A stretch of 64,000 nt of DNA, taken from Rhodococcus sovatensis. GTDB taxonomy: Bacteria; Actinomycetota; Actinomycetes; Mycobacteriales; Mycobacteriaceae. The notes beneath the pieces are model-generated. The model was given only the letters and a program-made list of their open reading frames with translations. It was not told where the DNA came from and did no database searches. The translations under genes and the position numbers were made by a program. The stretch spans positions 3,844,001 to 3,908,000 of the forward strand of contig NZ_CP147846.1 of NCBI RefSeq assembly GCF_037327425.1, written 5' to 3'. This document shows, piece after piece, positions 47,503 to 56,193 of the stretch (positions are counted from its first letter, which is position 1; every line of letters starts with the position of its first letter).

Positions 47503-49154
47503 GGGTTGGCCAGGTATCTGTGTACGAGCATCACTGCCATCGCTCCTTCTCCCACCGCCGACGCGACACGTTTCGCCGAATCGGACCGCACGTCTCCCGC
47601 CGCGAACACACCGGGAACGCTGGTTTCCAAGTGGTGCGGCAGCCTGTCGCGATCCCACCCCGAAGGACCTCGTCCGTCGACCACGAGATCTGGCCCGGTG
47701 ACGACGAACCCATGTTCGTCGCGTACGACGAAACCGTCGAGCCACTCGGTTCGGGGTGCCGCACCGATGAACAGAAACAGATATTGCGCGGCTACCGTCT
47801 CCTCGGAGTCCGTCGCTCTGTTGTGCAACGTAATCGACTCGAGGTGATCGTCACCGGCGACGCCGACGACCTCGGTACGCGTGCGCACACTGATCCTGGG
47901 GTGCTCGTCGATCTGCTTGATCAGGTAATACGACATCGACGCCTCGAGCGACTGCCCCCTGATCAAAATCGTCACCGACTTCGCCCCACGCGCCAGATAG
48001 ACCGCGGCCTGTCCGGCAGAATTGGCGCCGCCGACAATATAGACGTCCTGTTCCGCGCAGCGCGCAGCTTCGGTCATCGCCGAGCCGTAGAACACGCCTC
48101 TGCCGGTGAAGTTCTCGATTCCAGGCGTCGCCAATTGTCGATATGCCACGCCCGTCGACAGGATCACGGTCTGCGCGTCGATACTGCGACCGTCTGCGAA
48201 TCGGACCGTCCGAGCCGAACCGTTGGCTTCCAGGCCGACGACATCCTGCGTCGTCACCACCTCGGCACCGAACTTGAGTGCTTGTCGACGCGCCCGCTCG
48301 GCCAGCTGAGCACCGGAAACGCCGTCGGGAAATCCGAGGTAGTTCTCGATGCGAGAACTCTGGCCGGCCTGACCGCCCGTCGCCGTCCGCTCGATGAGCG
48401 TCGTACGAAGTCCTTCCGACGCTCCGTACAGCGCTGCACCCAACCCCGCGGGACCACCGCCGATGACCACGAGGTCGTAGAACTCACCCGACGGAGTCGT
48501 CGTCAGCCCGAGGTGTTCGCCGAGCTCGGAATCGGACGGTGCGCACAGCGCCTTGCCCTCGGAGGTGACGACCACGGGACAGTCCGTGTCGTCGACACCC
48601 GCGGAGGTCAGCAGGCGAGCGCCTTCCGGTTCGTCGGACATGTACCAGCGATACGGAAGCTGGTTACGAGCGAGAAATTCGCGGACCTCCGAGGACCGAG
48701 CCGACCAGCGGTGCCCGACAACCTTGGTTTCCTCGATCGGCCGATGATCCGAGGAACACCACGCGTCGAGTTGGGCGTCGAGCACGGGGTAGAGCTTTTC
48801 CTCGGGAGGATCCCATGGCTTGAGGAGGTAGTAGTCGAGGTCGATGACGTTGATGGCGTCGATCGCGGCGTCGGTGTCCGCGTATGCGGTCAGCAGCACG
48901 CGTCGCGCCTGGGGGTACAGGTCCATGGCCTGTTCGAGGAATTCCATGCCGTTCATCTGAGGCATGCGGTAGTCGGCGAGCAGGATTGCGACAGGGTGGC
49001 CGCGCAGTTTGAGTTCCTTGAGAGCATCGAGTGCTTGAGCACCGGACTCCGCCCGGATGATGCGGTAACTCTCGCCGTAATGACGACGGAGATCACGTGC
49101 GACGGATCGAGATACACCCGGATCGTCGTCGACGCTGAGGATTGCAGGCTTCAT
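47499..49154 (-). CDS. Receiver domain fused to thioredoxin-reductase-like flavoprotein
   Basis: 551 residues. The N-terminal 120 are a response-regulator receiver (acidic pocket SVDDDPG, phosphorylated Asp61 in LLADYRMPQMNG, LLTAYAD, LLKPWD). From about 240 comes a TrxR-type FAD domain (VVIGGGPAGLGAALYG), an NAD(P)H domain (VYIVGGANSAGQAAVYLARG) and the FAD-closing GVFAAGDVR near the end. The redox-active CxxC of real thioredoxin reductases is missing; only one cysteine lies there (AARCAEQD). So phosphorylation may switch an oxidoreductase that does not reduce thioredoxin. The fusion occurs in other actinobacteria. It is first in the operon with the kinase and zinc finger. Confidence 0.9.
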   Translation of the reverse strand: MKPAILSVDDDPGVSRSVARDLRRHYGESYRIIRAESGAQALDALKELKLRGHPVAILLADYRMPQMNGMEFLEQAMDLYPQARRVLLTAYADTDAAIDAINVIDLDYYLLKPWDPPEEKLYPVLDAQLDAWCSSDHRPIEETKVVGHRWSARSSEVREFLARNQLPYRWYMSDEPEGARLLTSAGVDDTDCPVVVTSEGKALCAPSDSELGEHLGLTTTPSGEFYDLVVIGGGPAGLGAALYGASEGLRTTLIERTATGGQAGQSSRIENYLGFPDGVSGAQLAERARRQALKFGAEVVTTQDVVGLEANGSARTVRFADGRSIDAQTVILSTGVAYRQLATPGIENFTGRGVFYGSAMTEAARCAEQDVYIVGGANSAGQAAVYLARGAKSVTILIRGQSLEASMSYYLIKQIDEHPRISVRTRTEVVGVAGDDHLESITLHNRATDSEETVAAQYLFLFIGAAPRTEWLDGFVVRDEHGFVVTGPDLVVDGRGPSGWDRDRLPHHLETSVPGVFAAGDVRSDSAKRVASAVGEGAMAVMLVHRYLANP

Positions 49155-49174
49155 GACCCTCCCGGTCGGGCTTC

Positions 49175-49190
49175 TACTTGGTTACAAGTA
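49175..49190. promoter_or_regulatory. Palindromic box upstream of the receiver-flavoprotein operon
   Basis: TACTTG-GTTA-CAAGTA lies 21 bp before the ATG at 49154. A dyad so near the start suits a repressor site. No matching regulator is visible. Confidence 0.4.
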
Positions 49191-49541
49191 TGCCGCTGCG
49201 GGGACGAGCCTGCGAGGGTCTTAGATCTGACCTCTCATGATCATGTCGATTTCGCGGGCCGTCAAGAGCCGCTCGAGCTTCTCACTCGGCCACGTACGTG
49301 GGCTTCCGCTCATCCGTGCCGAATCGAGTAGCGGCACCGACGAGCCTGGACGAGAAAAGATCGAATGAAGGTTCACGATCGATCACTCCGAACAAATTCT
49401 GGTTGTGGCCTGGTTCCTCGTTCGTTCTATCGACCAGTGTTCGCCTCTCGTTACCGGTTGTGCGTGAGGCGCGCGGGAACGAGTTTCTTCAGTGTCCTCG
49501 GTGGGTACAGGCAGGACCACTACTGTGAATCGGGGGCAGAA
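49191..49541. other. Intergenic region without a supported gene
   Basis: About 350 bp between divergent genes. Weak open frames but no family match and no RNA gene recognised. Confidence 0.4.
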
Positions 49542-50339
49542 ATGAATACATCGGCATCCGGAGCCGTCGAAAACGTCCAGAACAGTGACCTCTTCGAGAA
49601 GGCGGCCCGCGCCGGGCACTTCGTCAGCGGTTTGCTGCATATCCTGATCGGCTACATCGCGATCCGACTCGCATTCGGCCAAGGCGGAAACGCCGACCAG
49701 TCCGGCGCGCTCGCCGAACTCGGAAGCAGGCCCGGCGGGTCGATCGCCCTGTGGGTCGCCGTCCTGGCGTTCGTGGCGCTGGCGCTGTGGCGCGTGATGG
49801 AAGCAATCGTCGGCAAGAAGTCCGACGAGGACGCGGGCAGCGTGACGGACCGCCTCAAGGCCGCGTCGCTCGCCGTCGTCTACATCGCCTTCGCTTGGTC
49901 GACGTACGGCTTCGCGAGCGGATCCGGTGAGTCGAGCGGCCAGCAGAACGCAGGTATGACTGCCCAGCTCATGGAGACCACACTCGGCAAGCTCGTGCTG
50001 ATCGTCGTGGGCCTCGTCGTCGTCGGAGTAGGCGGCTACCACGTATACAAGGGCGTGTCGAAGAACTTTCTCGACGACCTCGAGGGGTACAGCGGCAAGG
50101 CGGTCGAGCGTCTCGGTATCGCAGGCTACGTGGCGAAAGGGATAGCGCTGATCGGCGCCGGTGGCCTCGTGGTCGCCGCGGTGTTCACCTCCGACCCGAG
50201 CAAGGCGACGGGTCTCGACGGGGCGATCAAGACATTGGGCTCACAGCCGTTCGGCCAGGCGTTGCTCGTCGCCGCCGGGATAGGGATCGCGCTGTACGGG
50301 TTGTACGCGTTCGTGCTCGCGCGCTACGCGAAGATGTGA
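49542..50339 (+). CDS. DUF1206 integral membrane protein
   Basis: 265 residues with six hydrophobic segments in three pairs, e.g. AGHFVSGLLHILIGYIAIRL, ALWVAVLAFVALALWRVMEA, LVLIVVGLVVVGVGGYHVYKG, AGYVAKGIALIGAGGLVVAA. The R(A)GH-F-SG-LH-IGY and HVYKG motifs are repeated, the hallmark of DUF1206. Function unknown; found in many actinobacteria and cyanobacteria. The ATG at 49542 is preceded by GGGGGCAG and followed by a hydrophilic head of about 20 residues. Confidence 0.85.
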   Translation: MNTSASGAVENVQNSDLFEKAARAGHFVSGLLHILIGYIAIRLAFGQGGNADQSGALAELGSRPGGSIALWVAVLAFVALALWRVMEAIVGKKSDEDAGSVTDRLKAASLAVVYIAFAWSTYGFASGSGESSGQQNAGMTAQLMETTLGKLVLIVVGLVVVGVGGYHVYKGVSKNFLDDLEGYSGKAVERLGIAGYVAKGIALIGAGGLVVAAVFTSDPSKATGLDGAIKTLGSQPFGQALLVAAGIGIALYGLYAFVLARYAKM

Positions 50340-50415
50340 CTCGTTACCAGTAGAGCCGGCTGGAAAAGTGAGCAGGAAGCCACACTTGCGCTGTTATCAC
50401 GTGGGATCCCACGTT

Positions 50416-50441
50416 ATTTCGGCGCAACTGTGCCACCAGGC
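50416..50441. repeat. Direct repeat left of the DUF559 gene
   Basis: Begins ATTTCGGCGCAACTGTG and matches 51402-51427 at 24 of 26 positions. The two copies frame the DUF559 gene. Confidence 0.85.
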
Positions 50442-50524
50442 TCATTCATCCCCAACTGCGACCGCTATCCACAGGGAATTTCGTTCCCCAGGTCGGTCGC
50501 AACGGCAACACTCCCGCCCAGCCG

Positions 50525-51370
50525 ATGCTCATCCGCATGCATCCACATGGCGTCGCGACTCGCGCCGAACTCCTCGCGGCCGGAATACCGAACAGCACCA
50601 TCACACGCAGGTATCACCGCATCCTTCCAAAGATCTACAGCGCGGAAGAACCCACGCGCATCGCCCGCTGCTATGCCGTGACTCTGTGGCAACCCGGTGC
50701 GTTGCTCAGTCACCGCACGGCAGCGTGGCTGTACGGGTGGGTGTCCGAGTCCCCCGGCGTCGAAGCCACCATCCCACCGAAGTCGAGCGCCCCTTCGACT
50801 TCGTGGCTGACCGTCTACCGCCGCGAGATACCGGACCGCGAGACCACCGAAGTTCAGTGCTTACCTGTCGTAGGTCGAGAACGCGCGCTGATCGACTGTT
50901 GCGCAGTCATGGCCCCGGCGGATGTGTCGCGAATAGTCGACGAACGGCTCGCAGCCGAAATCGATGTCGATCGTTTGCGGGCGTTGATTCGCAACAGTCC
51001 ACGACGACGAGGCAATGCGCGCGCACTGGACCAGATCGACAAAGCCGCGGTGGGGTTCGCGTCGGAACCAGAGCGGGTGCTCGATCGAACGCTGATCCAG
51101 CTCGGATTGAGACTGCAGACGAACGTGTGGGTGGGCAGGTACATCTGCGACTTCGTGGACGAGTTGGCCAAGGTGATCATCGAGGTCGACGGTCGGGCGT
51201 ACCACAGCGCCCCGGAAGTGTTCACCAGCGATCGCACGCGCCAGAACGAGTTGCAGCTCGACGGGTGGCTGGTACTGAGATTCTCTGCGGTCGACGTGAT
51301 GGCGCACCCCGAGAAGGTTGCCCGGCAAATTGCCGAGGTGGTACGCCGACGCCGCGCTGCCCGTAGGTAA
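50525..51370 (+). CDS. DUF559 (Vsr-like nuclease fold) protein with AbiEi-like N-terminus
   Basis: 281 residues. The N-terminal part resembles the winged-helix regulator domain of AbiEi-like antitoxins (HGVATRAELLAAGIPNSTIT, then LLSHRTAAWLYGW). The C-terminal part has the DUF559/very-short-patch-repair-like restriction fold, with the acidic IIEVDGRAYH strand, the R-TRQNELQLDGW helix and VLRFSAVDV strand that normally carry the PD-(D/E)xK-type active site. The genome function of this large actinobacterial family is unproven. The gene is solitary and lies between two 26-bp direct repeats, which hints at mobility. The ATG at 50525 fits the domain start. Confidence 0.82.
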   Translation: MLIRMHPHGVATRAELLAAGIPNSTITRRYHRILPKIYSAEEPTRIARCYAVTLWQPGALLSHRTAAWLYGWVSESPGVEATIPPKSSAPSTSWLTVYRREIPDRETTEVQCLPVVGRERALIDCCAVMAPADVSRIVDERLAAEIDVDRLRALIRNSPRRRGNARALDQIDKAAVGFASEPERVLDRTLIQLGLRLQTNVWVGRYICDFVDELAKVIIEVDGRAYHSAPEVFTSDRTRQNELQLDGWLVLRFSAVDVMAHPEKVARQIAEVVRRRRAARR

Positions 51371-51401
51371 TGGGCACGTCCGTTTCGCCGAAACCCACAC
51401 C

Positions 51402-51427
51402 ATTTCGGCGCAACTGTTCCACCATGC
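51402..51427. repeat. Direct repeat right of the DUF559 gene
   Basis: ATTTCGGCGCAACTGTT..., same orientation as 50416-50441 and two mismatches. A 13-bp palindrome GTTTCG-C-CGAAAC (51382-51394) lies just before it. Confidence 0.85.
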
Positions 51428-51498
51428 CTATGAGCCTGGCTAGGCTGTGACGAATTGTGTGTGACGCCTGGTTGCACTCACCGATCTCGGAGGTACGC

Positions 51499-51960
51499 GT
51501 GAGCAAGACCCTGGAAGCCAGCATCGACGTCGACGCCAGCCCGGAACAGGTATGGAAGATCGTGTCGGATCTGAAGCGCATGGGCGAATGGAGTCCACAG
51601 TGCAAGAAGATGAAGGTTTTCGGCGGTGATGTTCGCAAAGGAACCACCACGCTCAACGTCAACCGCAAGGGATTCCTCGTATGGCCGACCACTGCGAAGG
51701 TGGTCGAGTTCGCCCCCAACAAATCCATCGCGTTCCGGATAGTCGAGAACAAGACGATCTGGTCGTACACCCTCACCCCGAACGGCACCGGGACCACCGT
51801 CGTCGAGAAGCGCGAGGCACCGACGGGCACCAGCGCAGTCTCTGGCTTTCTCGTCAGCAAAGTCCTCGGCGGCACAGAGCAGTTCGACGTCGAGCTGATC
51901 GACGGAATGAACGAGACCCTCCGTCGGATCAAGTCGGAAAGCGAACTCGCCGCGAAGTGA
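51499..51960 (+). CDS. SRPBCC-family lipid/ligand-binding protein
   Basis: 153 residues with the START/Bet v 1 fold: KTLEASIDVDASPEQVWKIV at the N-terminus, LKRMGEWSPQCKKM, and the long C-terminal helix (LIDGMNETLRRIKSESE). It belongs to the polyketide-cyclase/dehydrase-like subgroup common in Mycobacteriales and presumably binds a hydrophobic ligand. The GTG at 51499 has CGGAGGT about 5 bp upstream, and the fold begins right there. No partner gene indicates a substrate. Confidence 0.82.
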   Translation: MSKTLEASIDVDASPEQVWKIVSDLKRMGEWSPQCKKMKVFGGDVRKGTTTLNVNRKGFLVWPTTAKVVEFAPNKSIAFRIVENKTIWSYTLTPNGTGTTVVEKREAPTGTSAVSGFLVSKVLGGTEQFDVELIDGMNETLRRIKSESELAAK

Positions 51961-52029
51961 TGTTTGCCGGTTGACCTTTGCGGTAATTCCCCCTCAGCAT
52001 CATTCGCGGCAAACAAGAGGGGGTACCAC

Positions 52030-52296
52030 ATGTTGGGCCTAAGCATCATCGGCTGGATCATCATCGGCGGACTCGCCGGCTGGATCGGCAGCAAAATCAT
52101 GAAGACCGATGCTCAGATGGGCATCATCCTGAACATCGTCGTCGGAATCATCGGTGGACTGCTCGGCGGCTGGATTCTCAGCTCCTTCCTCGACGTCGAG
52201 GGCGGAGGCTGGATCTTCAGCTTCCTGACATGTCTGCTTGGCGCGTGCATCCTTCTGTTCCTCGTCAAGTTGGTCGCGGGTCGCTCGAAAGTCTGA
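52030..52296 (+). CDS. GlsB/YeaQ/YmgE-family membrane protein
   Basis: 88 residues, three hydrophobic segments (LSIIGWIIIGGLAGWIGSKI, GIILNIVVGIIGGLLGGWIL, GWIFSFLTCLLGACILLFLV) with the GG-AGW and NI-VG-IGG-LGG motifs of the transglycosylase-associated (GlsB/YeaQ) family. Members are induced by stress in several bacteria. GAGGGGGT precedes the ATG at 52030. A strong hairpin follows at 52314. Confidence 0.88.
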   Translation: MLGLSIIGWIIIGGLAGWIGSKIMKTDAQMGIILNIVVGIIGGLLGGWILSSFLDVEGGGWIFSFLTCLLGACILLFLVKLVAGRSKV

Positions 52297-52313
52297 CCTA
52301 AGCGCGCATCGCA

Positions 52314-52354
52314 ACTGCCGGGGCTTCTCACGTACTGTGTGAAGCCCCGGCAGT
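52314..52354. terminator. Strong hairpin after the YeaQ-type gene
   Basis: ACTGCCGGGGCTTC with its perfect complement around a short loop; there is no clear T-run. It separates the stress gene from psd. Confidence 0.75.
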
Positions 52355-52396
52355 GTCCGTTGAGGAACCTGCACGTCGATCAGCACTAGGAGCGAA

Positions 52397-53113
52397 GTGG
52401 CCCGCCGTCCCACCCCGATCGGTCAACCGCCCCGCAGCGGCATTGCGCACGTCGCCGACCTGGTGAAAGAGAGCGTTCCCCCGCTGCATCCAGCTGGATT
52501 ACCGTTCGTTGCCGGGCCGCTGGCAGTCGCCGCGCTCGGTCGCAGACACAAGTGGATCCGTCGCGCAGGGCTCACCGCCGCTGGCGCGTGCGCAACGTTC
52601 TTCCGGCACCCGAGTCGTGTTCCTCCCAATCGGCCCGGTGTCGTGGTGGCACCGGCGGACGGGCTCGTCACGCTTGTCGACACGGCAGTTCCCCCGGCAG
52701 AACTCGATCTCGGCACCGACGCCGTACCACGGGTGAGCATTTTCCTGTCCGTTCTCGACGTGCACGTACAGCGTGTGCCCGTCGGCGGCCAGGTCCTCGA
52801 AATCGTTCACCGCAAGGGGCAGTTCAAGTCCGCTGACTTGGCCGAGGCCAGCGAAGTGAACGAGCGAAACAGTATGCACATTCGGACACCGTCCGGTCAC
52901 GACGTCGGCGTCGTACAGATCGCCGGTCTCATCGCTCGACGGATCATCAACAACGCGAAGGTCGGCGACACACTCTCGATCGGCGACACCTACGGGCTGA
53001 TCCGATTCGGGTCACGCGTAGACACATACTTCCCGGCCGGGACCACACTGCTGGTCGAACGCGGTCAGCGAGCGGTCGGCGCCGAAACGGTGCTCGCCGA
53101 GCTACCTCAGTAA
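52397..53113 (+). CDS. psd: Phosphatidylserine decarboxylase proenzyme
   Basis: Makes phosphatidylethanolamine from phosphatidylserine at the membrane. The 238 residues carry the short actinobacterial form. The self-cleavage site is GS at about 205-206 within LIRFGSRVDTYFP, where the serine becomes the pyruvoyl group. FFRHPSRVPP, VVAPADGLV and IFLSVLDVHVQRVPV are other conserved blocks. The start is a GTG at 52397 with AGGAGCG before it. It is followed after 13 bp by pssA, giving the two-step serine-to-ethanolamine lipid route in one operon, as in mycobacteria. Confidence 0.95.
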   Translation: MARRPTPIGQPPRSGIAHVADLVKESVPPLHPAGLPFVAGPLAVAALGRRHKWIRRAGLTAAGACATFFRHPSRVPPNRPGVVVAPADGLVTLVDTAVPPAELDLGTDAVPRVSIFLSVLDVHVQRVPVGGQVLEIVHRKGQFKSADLAEASEVNERNSMHIRTPSGHDVGVVQIAGLIARRIINNAKVGDTLSIGDTYGLIRFGSRVDTYFPAGTTLLVERGQRAVGAETVLAELPQ

Positions 53114-53126
53114 AGGGTCTTCAAGG

Positions 53127-53987
53127 ATGATCACCAGACGCGCCCGGCCACCCGCTGCTGTCCGATTGTTGCCCTCGGTAGTCACCATCCTCGCGCTGTG
53201 TGCGGGGCTGTCGGCGGTGAAGTTCGCCCTCGAAGGGCAGCTGGGCTTCGCTCTCGCCATGATCGGTGCGGCCGCGATTCTCGACGCGCTCGACGGACGA
53301 ATCGCTCGACTGCTCGACGCCACCAGCAGGATCGGCGCCGAATTGGATTCGCTGGCCGACGCGATCTCCTTCGGCGTGGCGCCCGCGCTCGTCCTGTACG
53401 TGACGCTGTTGGAGGGTTCGAGCACCGGGTGGATCATCGCGCTCGTCTACGCGGTCGCCATGGTGCTGCGCCTCGCTCGGTTCAACACGCTTCTCGAAGA
53501 GGACGACACCCCCGGATACGCGAGCGAGTTCTTCACCGGTGTGCCCGCACCGGCGGGGGCTCTGATCGTTCTTACTCCCATCGCCGCGTTTCAGGAATGG
53601 GGCGACGGTTGGTGGGCGTCGTTCTACGTGGTGTGCGGGTGGACCGTGTTCACTGCCGCCCTCGCGGTCAGCCGCATCCCGACCCTCGCCTTGAAGACGG
53701 TGTCGGTACCGCCACGTATGGCCGCTGCGTTGCTGATCCTCGTCGCACTGGCAGCAGCTGCGTTGATCACCTTCCCGCTGGTGCTGCTGATGGTGCTGGT
53801 CGCGATATACCTGGCGCACATACCGTTTGCGGTCCGCTCGCAACGCTGGGTGGCTGCGCGCCCGTACACCTGGGATGCCAAGCCTGCCGAACGACGCGCA
53901 GAACGACGCGCGATTCGCCGCGCTCCCGGCAACAACCGACGTTCCGCCGCCCGACTCGGTCTTCGTAGGCCGAAGACCCCGCTGTGA
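53127..53987 (+). CDS. pssA: CDP-diacylglycerol-serine O-phosphatidyltransferase
   Basis: Forms phosphatidylserine from CDP-diacylglycerol and serine in the membrane. The CDP-alcohol phosphotransferase motif is complete: D53-x2-D56-G57-x2-A60-R61-x8-G70-x3-D74-x3-D78. Several hydrophobic helices cover the remainder. The 286-residue protein ends in a basic tail (ERRAERRAIRRAPGNNRRS). It follows psd by 13 bp and overlaps the ATPase start (GTG at 53984) by 4 bp. Confidence 0.95.
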   Translation: MITRRARPPAAVRLLPSVVTILALCAGLSAVKFALEGQLGFALAMIGAAAILDALDGRIARLLDATSRIGAELDSLADAISFGVAPALVLYVTLLEGSSTGWIIALVYAVAMVLRLARFNTLLEEDDTPGYASEFFTGVPAPAGALIVLTPIAAFQEWGDGWWASFYVVCGWTVFTAALAVSRIPTLALKTVSVPPRMAAALLILVALAAAALITFPLVLLMVLVAIYLAHIPFAVRSQRWVAARPYTWDAKPAERRAERRAIRRAPGNNRRSAARLGLRRPKTPL

Positions 53988-56137
53988 CGACGCCGGAGCT
54001 GGTCCTGACAGCTCGGTTGAATACCTCCGCGGCCGATGCCAGACGAGGTGTCGTGCGGCTGCATCCCGAAGTGCTTGCCGCACTCGGCATTCGTGAATGG
54101 GACGCCATCGCACTCATCGGTGCACGTCGTACAGCCGCGGTTGCCGGACGAGCCCCGTCGGACACGCCTCAGGGAACGGCGTTGCTCGACGATGTCACTC
54201 TGTCCAACGCAGGAATCAAGGAAAACGGCTCGATCGCGATCGCGCCGGTGACGGTGTACGGCGCAAAATCGGTGCGCCTGGCAGGCTCGACGCTTGCAGC
54301 CGGGTCGATTTCCGACAGCACGTTGCGTCAGGCGTTGCTCGGAAAGGTTCTGACCGTCGGCGACACCGTCTCGCTCCTGCCCCGCGATCTCGGCCCCGGA
54401 ACGAGCACCAGCGCTGCTACGCAAGCACTGTCACGTACCTTCGGAGTTGCCTGGACCACCGAACTTCTGACGGTATCGTCGACGGACCCGACCGATGGGC
54501 CGGTCAGCGTGCAACCCAACTCGGCAGTGAGCTGGGGCGAAGCAGGGTCGCACCAGCTCACTGTCGAGCCCGTCCGCACGGTGACGACCGCGGTGCCCGT
54601 CACCGAGTTGGTGGGGGTGACCGCGCAGCAGGCGAAGCTGTCCGAGTGGCTACGGCTTGCGCTCGACGAGGCCGAACTCCTCGCGAAGCTCGGCGCGTCG
54701 CCACACCTCGGTGTGTTGGTCACCGGCCCCGCCGGTGTCGGGAAGGCGACGCTTGCGCGCGCTGTTCTGGCCGGCCGACCCGTCGTCGAACTGGACGGCC
54801 CCTCGATCGGCGCACTCGACGCTCCCGCGCGAGTGGACGCCATCTCCGCTGCCGTCGACAGCCTCTCCGGGGGTGGAGTTCTGCTGATCACCGACATCGA
54901 CGCACTGCTCCCGGCGACAACGGAACCGGCGTCGACGCTCGTCCTGGATCAGCTCAGGCGCGCGGTCGACACCTCCGGGATTGCTTTCGTCGCCACTACT
55001 GCACACCCCGAAGCCACCGATGCGAGGCTTCGTGCTCAGGACCTCTGCGATCGCGAACTCACACTGTCTCTACCGGACGGCGCAGGCCGGACCGCGCTGC
55101 TCGATCATCTCCTCCGCACATCGCCCACTGACAGCCTGACGCTCGGCGAGATCGGCTCACGGACACCAGGTTTCGTCGTAGCCGACCTGGCCGCACTCGT
55201 CCGAGAAGCTGCGCTGCGGGCAGCATCCCGAGCGAGCTCGGATAGTTCGGATCCACGAATCACTCAACAGGACCTTCTCGGCGCACTCGAGGTCATTCGT
55301 CCGCTGTCCCGTTCGGGAGCAGAGGAATTGGCCATCGGGAGTATCACTCTCGACGACGTCGGCGACATGGTCGAAACCAAACAGGCACTCACCGAGGCAG
55401 TCCTCTGGCCGCTGCAGCATCCGGACTCGTTCTCGCGCCTAGGGATCGAGCCTCCCCGCGGTGTACTCCTCTACGGTCCACCCGGATGCGGAAAGACCTT
55501 CCTCGTCCGTGCGCTTGCCAGCTCAGGCCAGCTGAGCGTCCACGCGGTCAAGGGCGCCGAACTGATGGACAAGTGGGTCGGCTCCTCGGAAAAGGCTGTG
55601 CGCGAACTATTTCAACGCGCCCGCGACTCGGCACCGTCACTGATCTTCCTCGACGAGGTCGACGCGCTCGCGCCGCGACGCGGACAGAGTTCGGACTCCG
55701 GCGTCGGAGATCGGGTCGTTGCGGCGTTGCTGACCGAGCTGGACGGTGTCGAACCGTTGCGTGATGTCGTCGTTCTCGGCGCCACCAACCGGCCCGACCT
55801 CATCGATCCGGCGCTGCTCAGACCCGGACGTCTCGAACGCCTGGTCTTCGTGCCACCGCCGGATGCCGACGCACGCAAGGACATTCTTCGGGCGTCGGGC
55901 AAGTCGATTCCGCTTGCGGACGACGTCGATCTGGATTCGCTCGCCGAAGGGCTCGACGGGTACTCCGCAGCGGATTGCTCGGCCCTACTGCGTGAGGCCG
56001 CACTGACTGCGATGCGTCGGTCCATGGAGGCCACCGACGTCACCGCCGCCGATGTCGAGTTCGCGCGCCGTACTGTCCGTCCGTCGCTCGATCCCGAGCA
56101 GGTCGAACATTTGAAGGCCTACAGCGCTACGCGCTAG
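53984..56137 (+). CDS. Cdc48-like AAA+ ATPase with degenerate first domain
   Basis: 717 residues. Residues 1-200 form a Cdc48-type N domain (double-psi barrel: RGVVRLHPEVLAALGIREWD). D1 has GPAGVGKA (248-255, the P-loop Ser/Thr replaced by Ala) and a Walker B with Ile in place of the catalytic Glu (LLITDID, 301-307), so it probably does not hydrolyse ATP. D2 is intact: GPPGCGKT (498-505), pore loop MDKWVGSSE (528-536), DEVD (557-560), arginine finger region LLRPGRLERLV. It starts with GTG overlapping the pssA stop. The same gene order occurs in mycobacteria, and the role in lipid synthesis is unknown. Confidence 0.92.
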   Translation: MTTPELVLTARLNTSAADARRGVVRLHPEVLAALGIREWDAIALIGARRTAAVAGRAPSDTPQGTALLDDVTLSNAGIKENGSIAIAPVTVYGAKSVRLAGSTLAAGSISDSTLRQALLGKVLTVGDTVSLLPRDLGPGTSTSAATQALSRTFGVAWTTELLTVSSTDPTDGPVSVQPNSAVSWGEAGSHQLTVEPVRTVTTAVPVTELVGVTAQQAKLSEWLRLALDEAELLAKLGASPHLGVLVTGPAGVGKATLARAVLAGRPVVELDGPSIGALDAPARVDAISAAVDSLSGGGVLLITDIDALLPATTEPASTLVLDQLRRAVDTSGIAFVATTAHPEATDARLRAQDLCDRELTLSLPDGAGRTALLDHLLRTSPTDSLTLGEIGSRTPGFVVADLAALVREAALRAASRASSDSSDPRITQQDLLGALEVIRPLSRSGAEELAIGSITLDDVGDMVETKQALTEAVLWPLQHPDSFSRLGIEPPRGVLLYGPPGCGKTFLVRALASSGQLSVHAVKGAELMDKWVGSSEKAVRELFQRARDSAPSLIFLDEVDALAPRRGQSSDSGVGDRVVAALLTELDGVEPLRDVVVLGATNRPDLIDPALLRPGRLERLVFVPPPDADARKDILRASGKSIPLADDVDLDSLAEGLDGYSAADCSALLREAALTAMRRSMEATDVTAADVEFARRTVRPSLDPEQVEHLKAYSATR

Positions 56138-56182
56138 TGGCACGGTTAAGCGCACCCTGGTGCACTTAACCGTGCCACTAGC
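56133..56182. terminator. Bidirectional terminator-like hairpin
   Basis: GCTAGTGGCACGGTTAAG with a perfect complement (CTTAACCGTGCCACTAGC) and inner GCGCACC/GGTGC pairing. It ends the psd operon and the convergent PEP-mutase-like gene. Confidence 0.85.
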
Positions 56183-56193
56183 GGCGGAGCCGC

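Noticed and set aside
46153..49331. Long plus-strand frames opposite the histidine-kinase and flavoprotein genes.
   Set aside because: Shadows of the two conserved genes; no domain could be recognised in them.
53408..53422. Ten-base match (TTGGAGGGTT) of the pseudo-spacer upstream of cas3 to the inside of pssA.
   Set aside because: It lies in coding sequence, not at a promoter, and one 10-base match in 64 kb can be chance.
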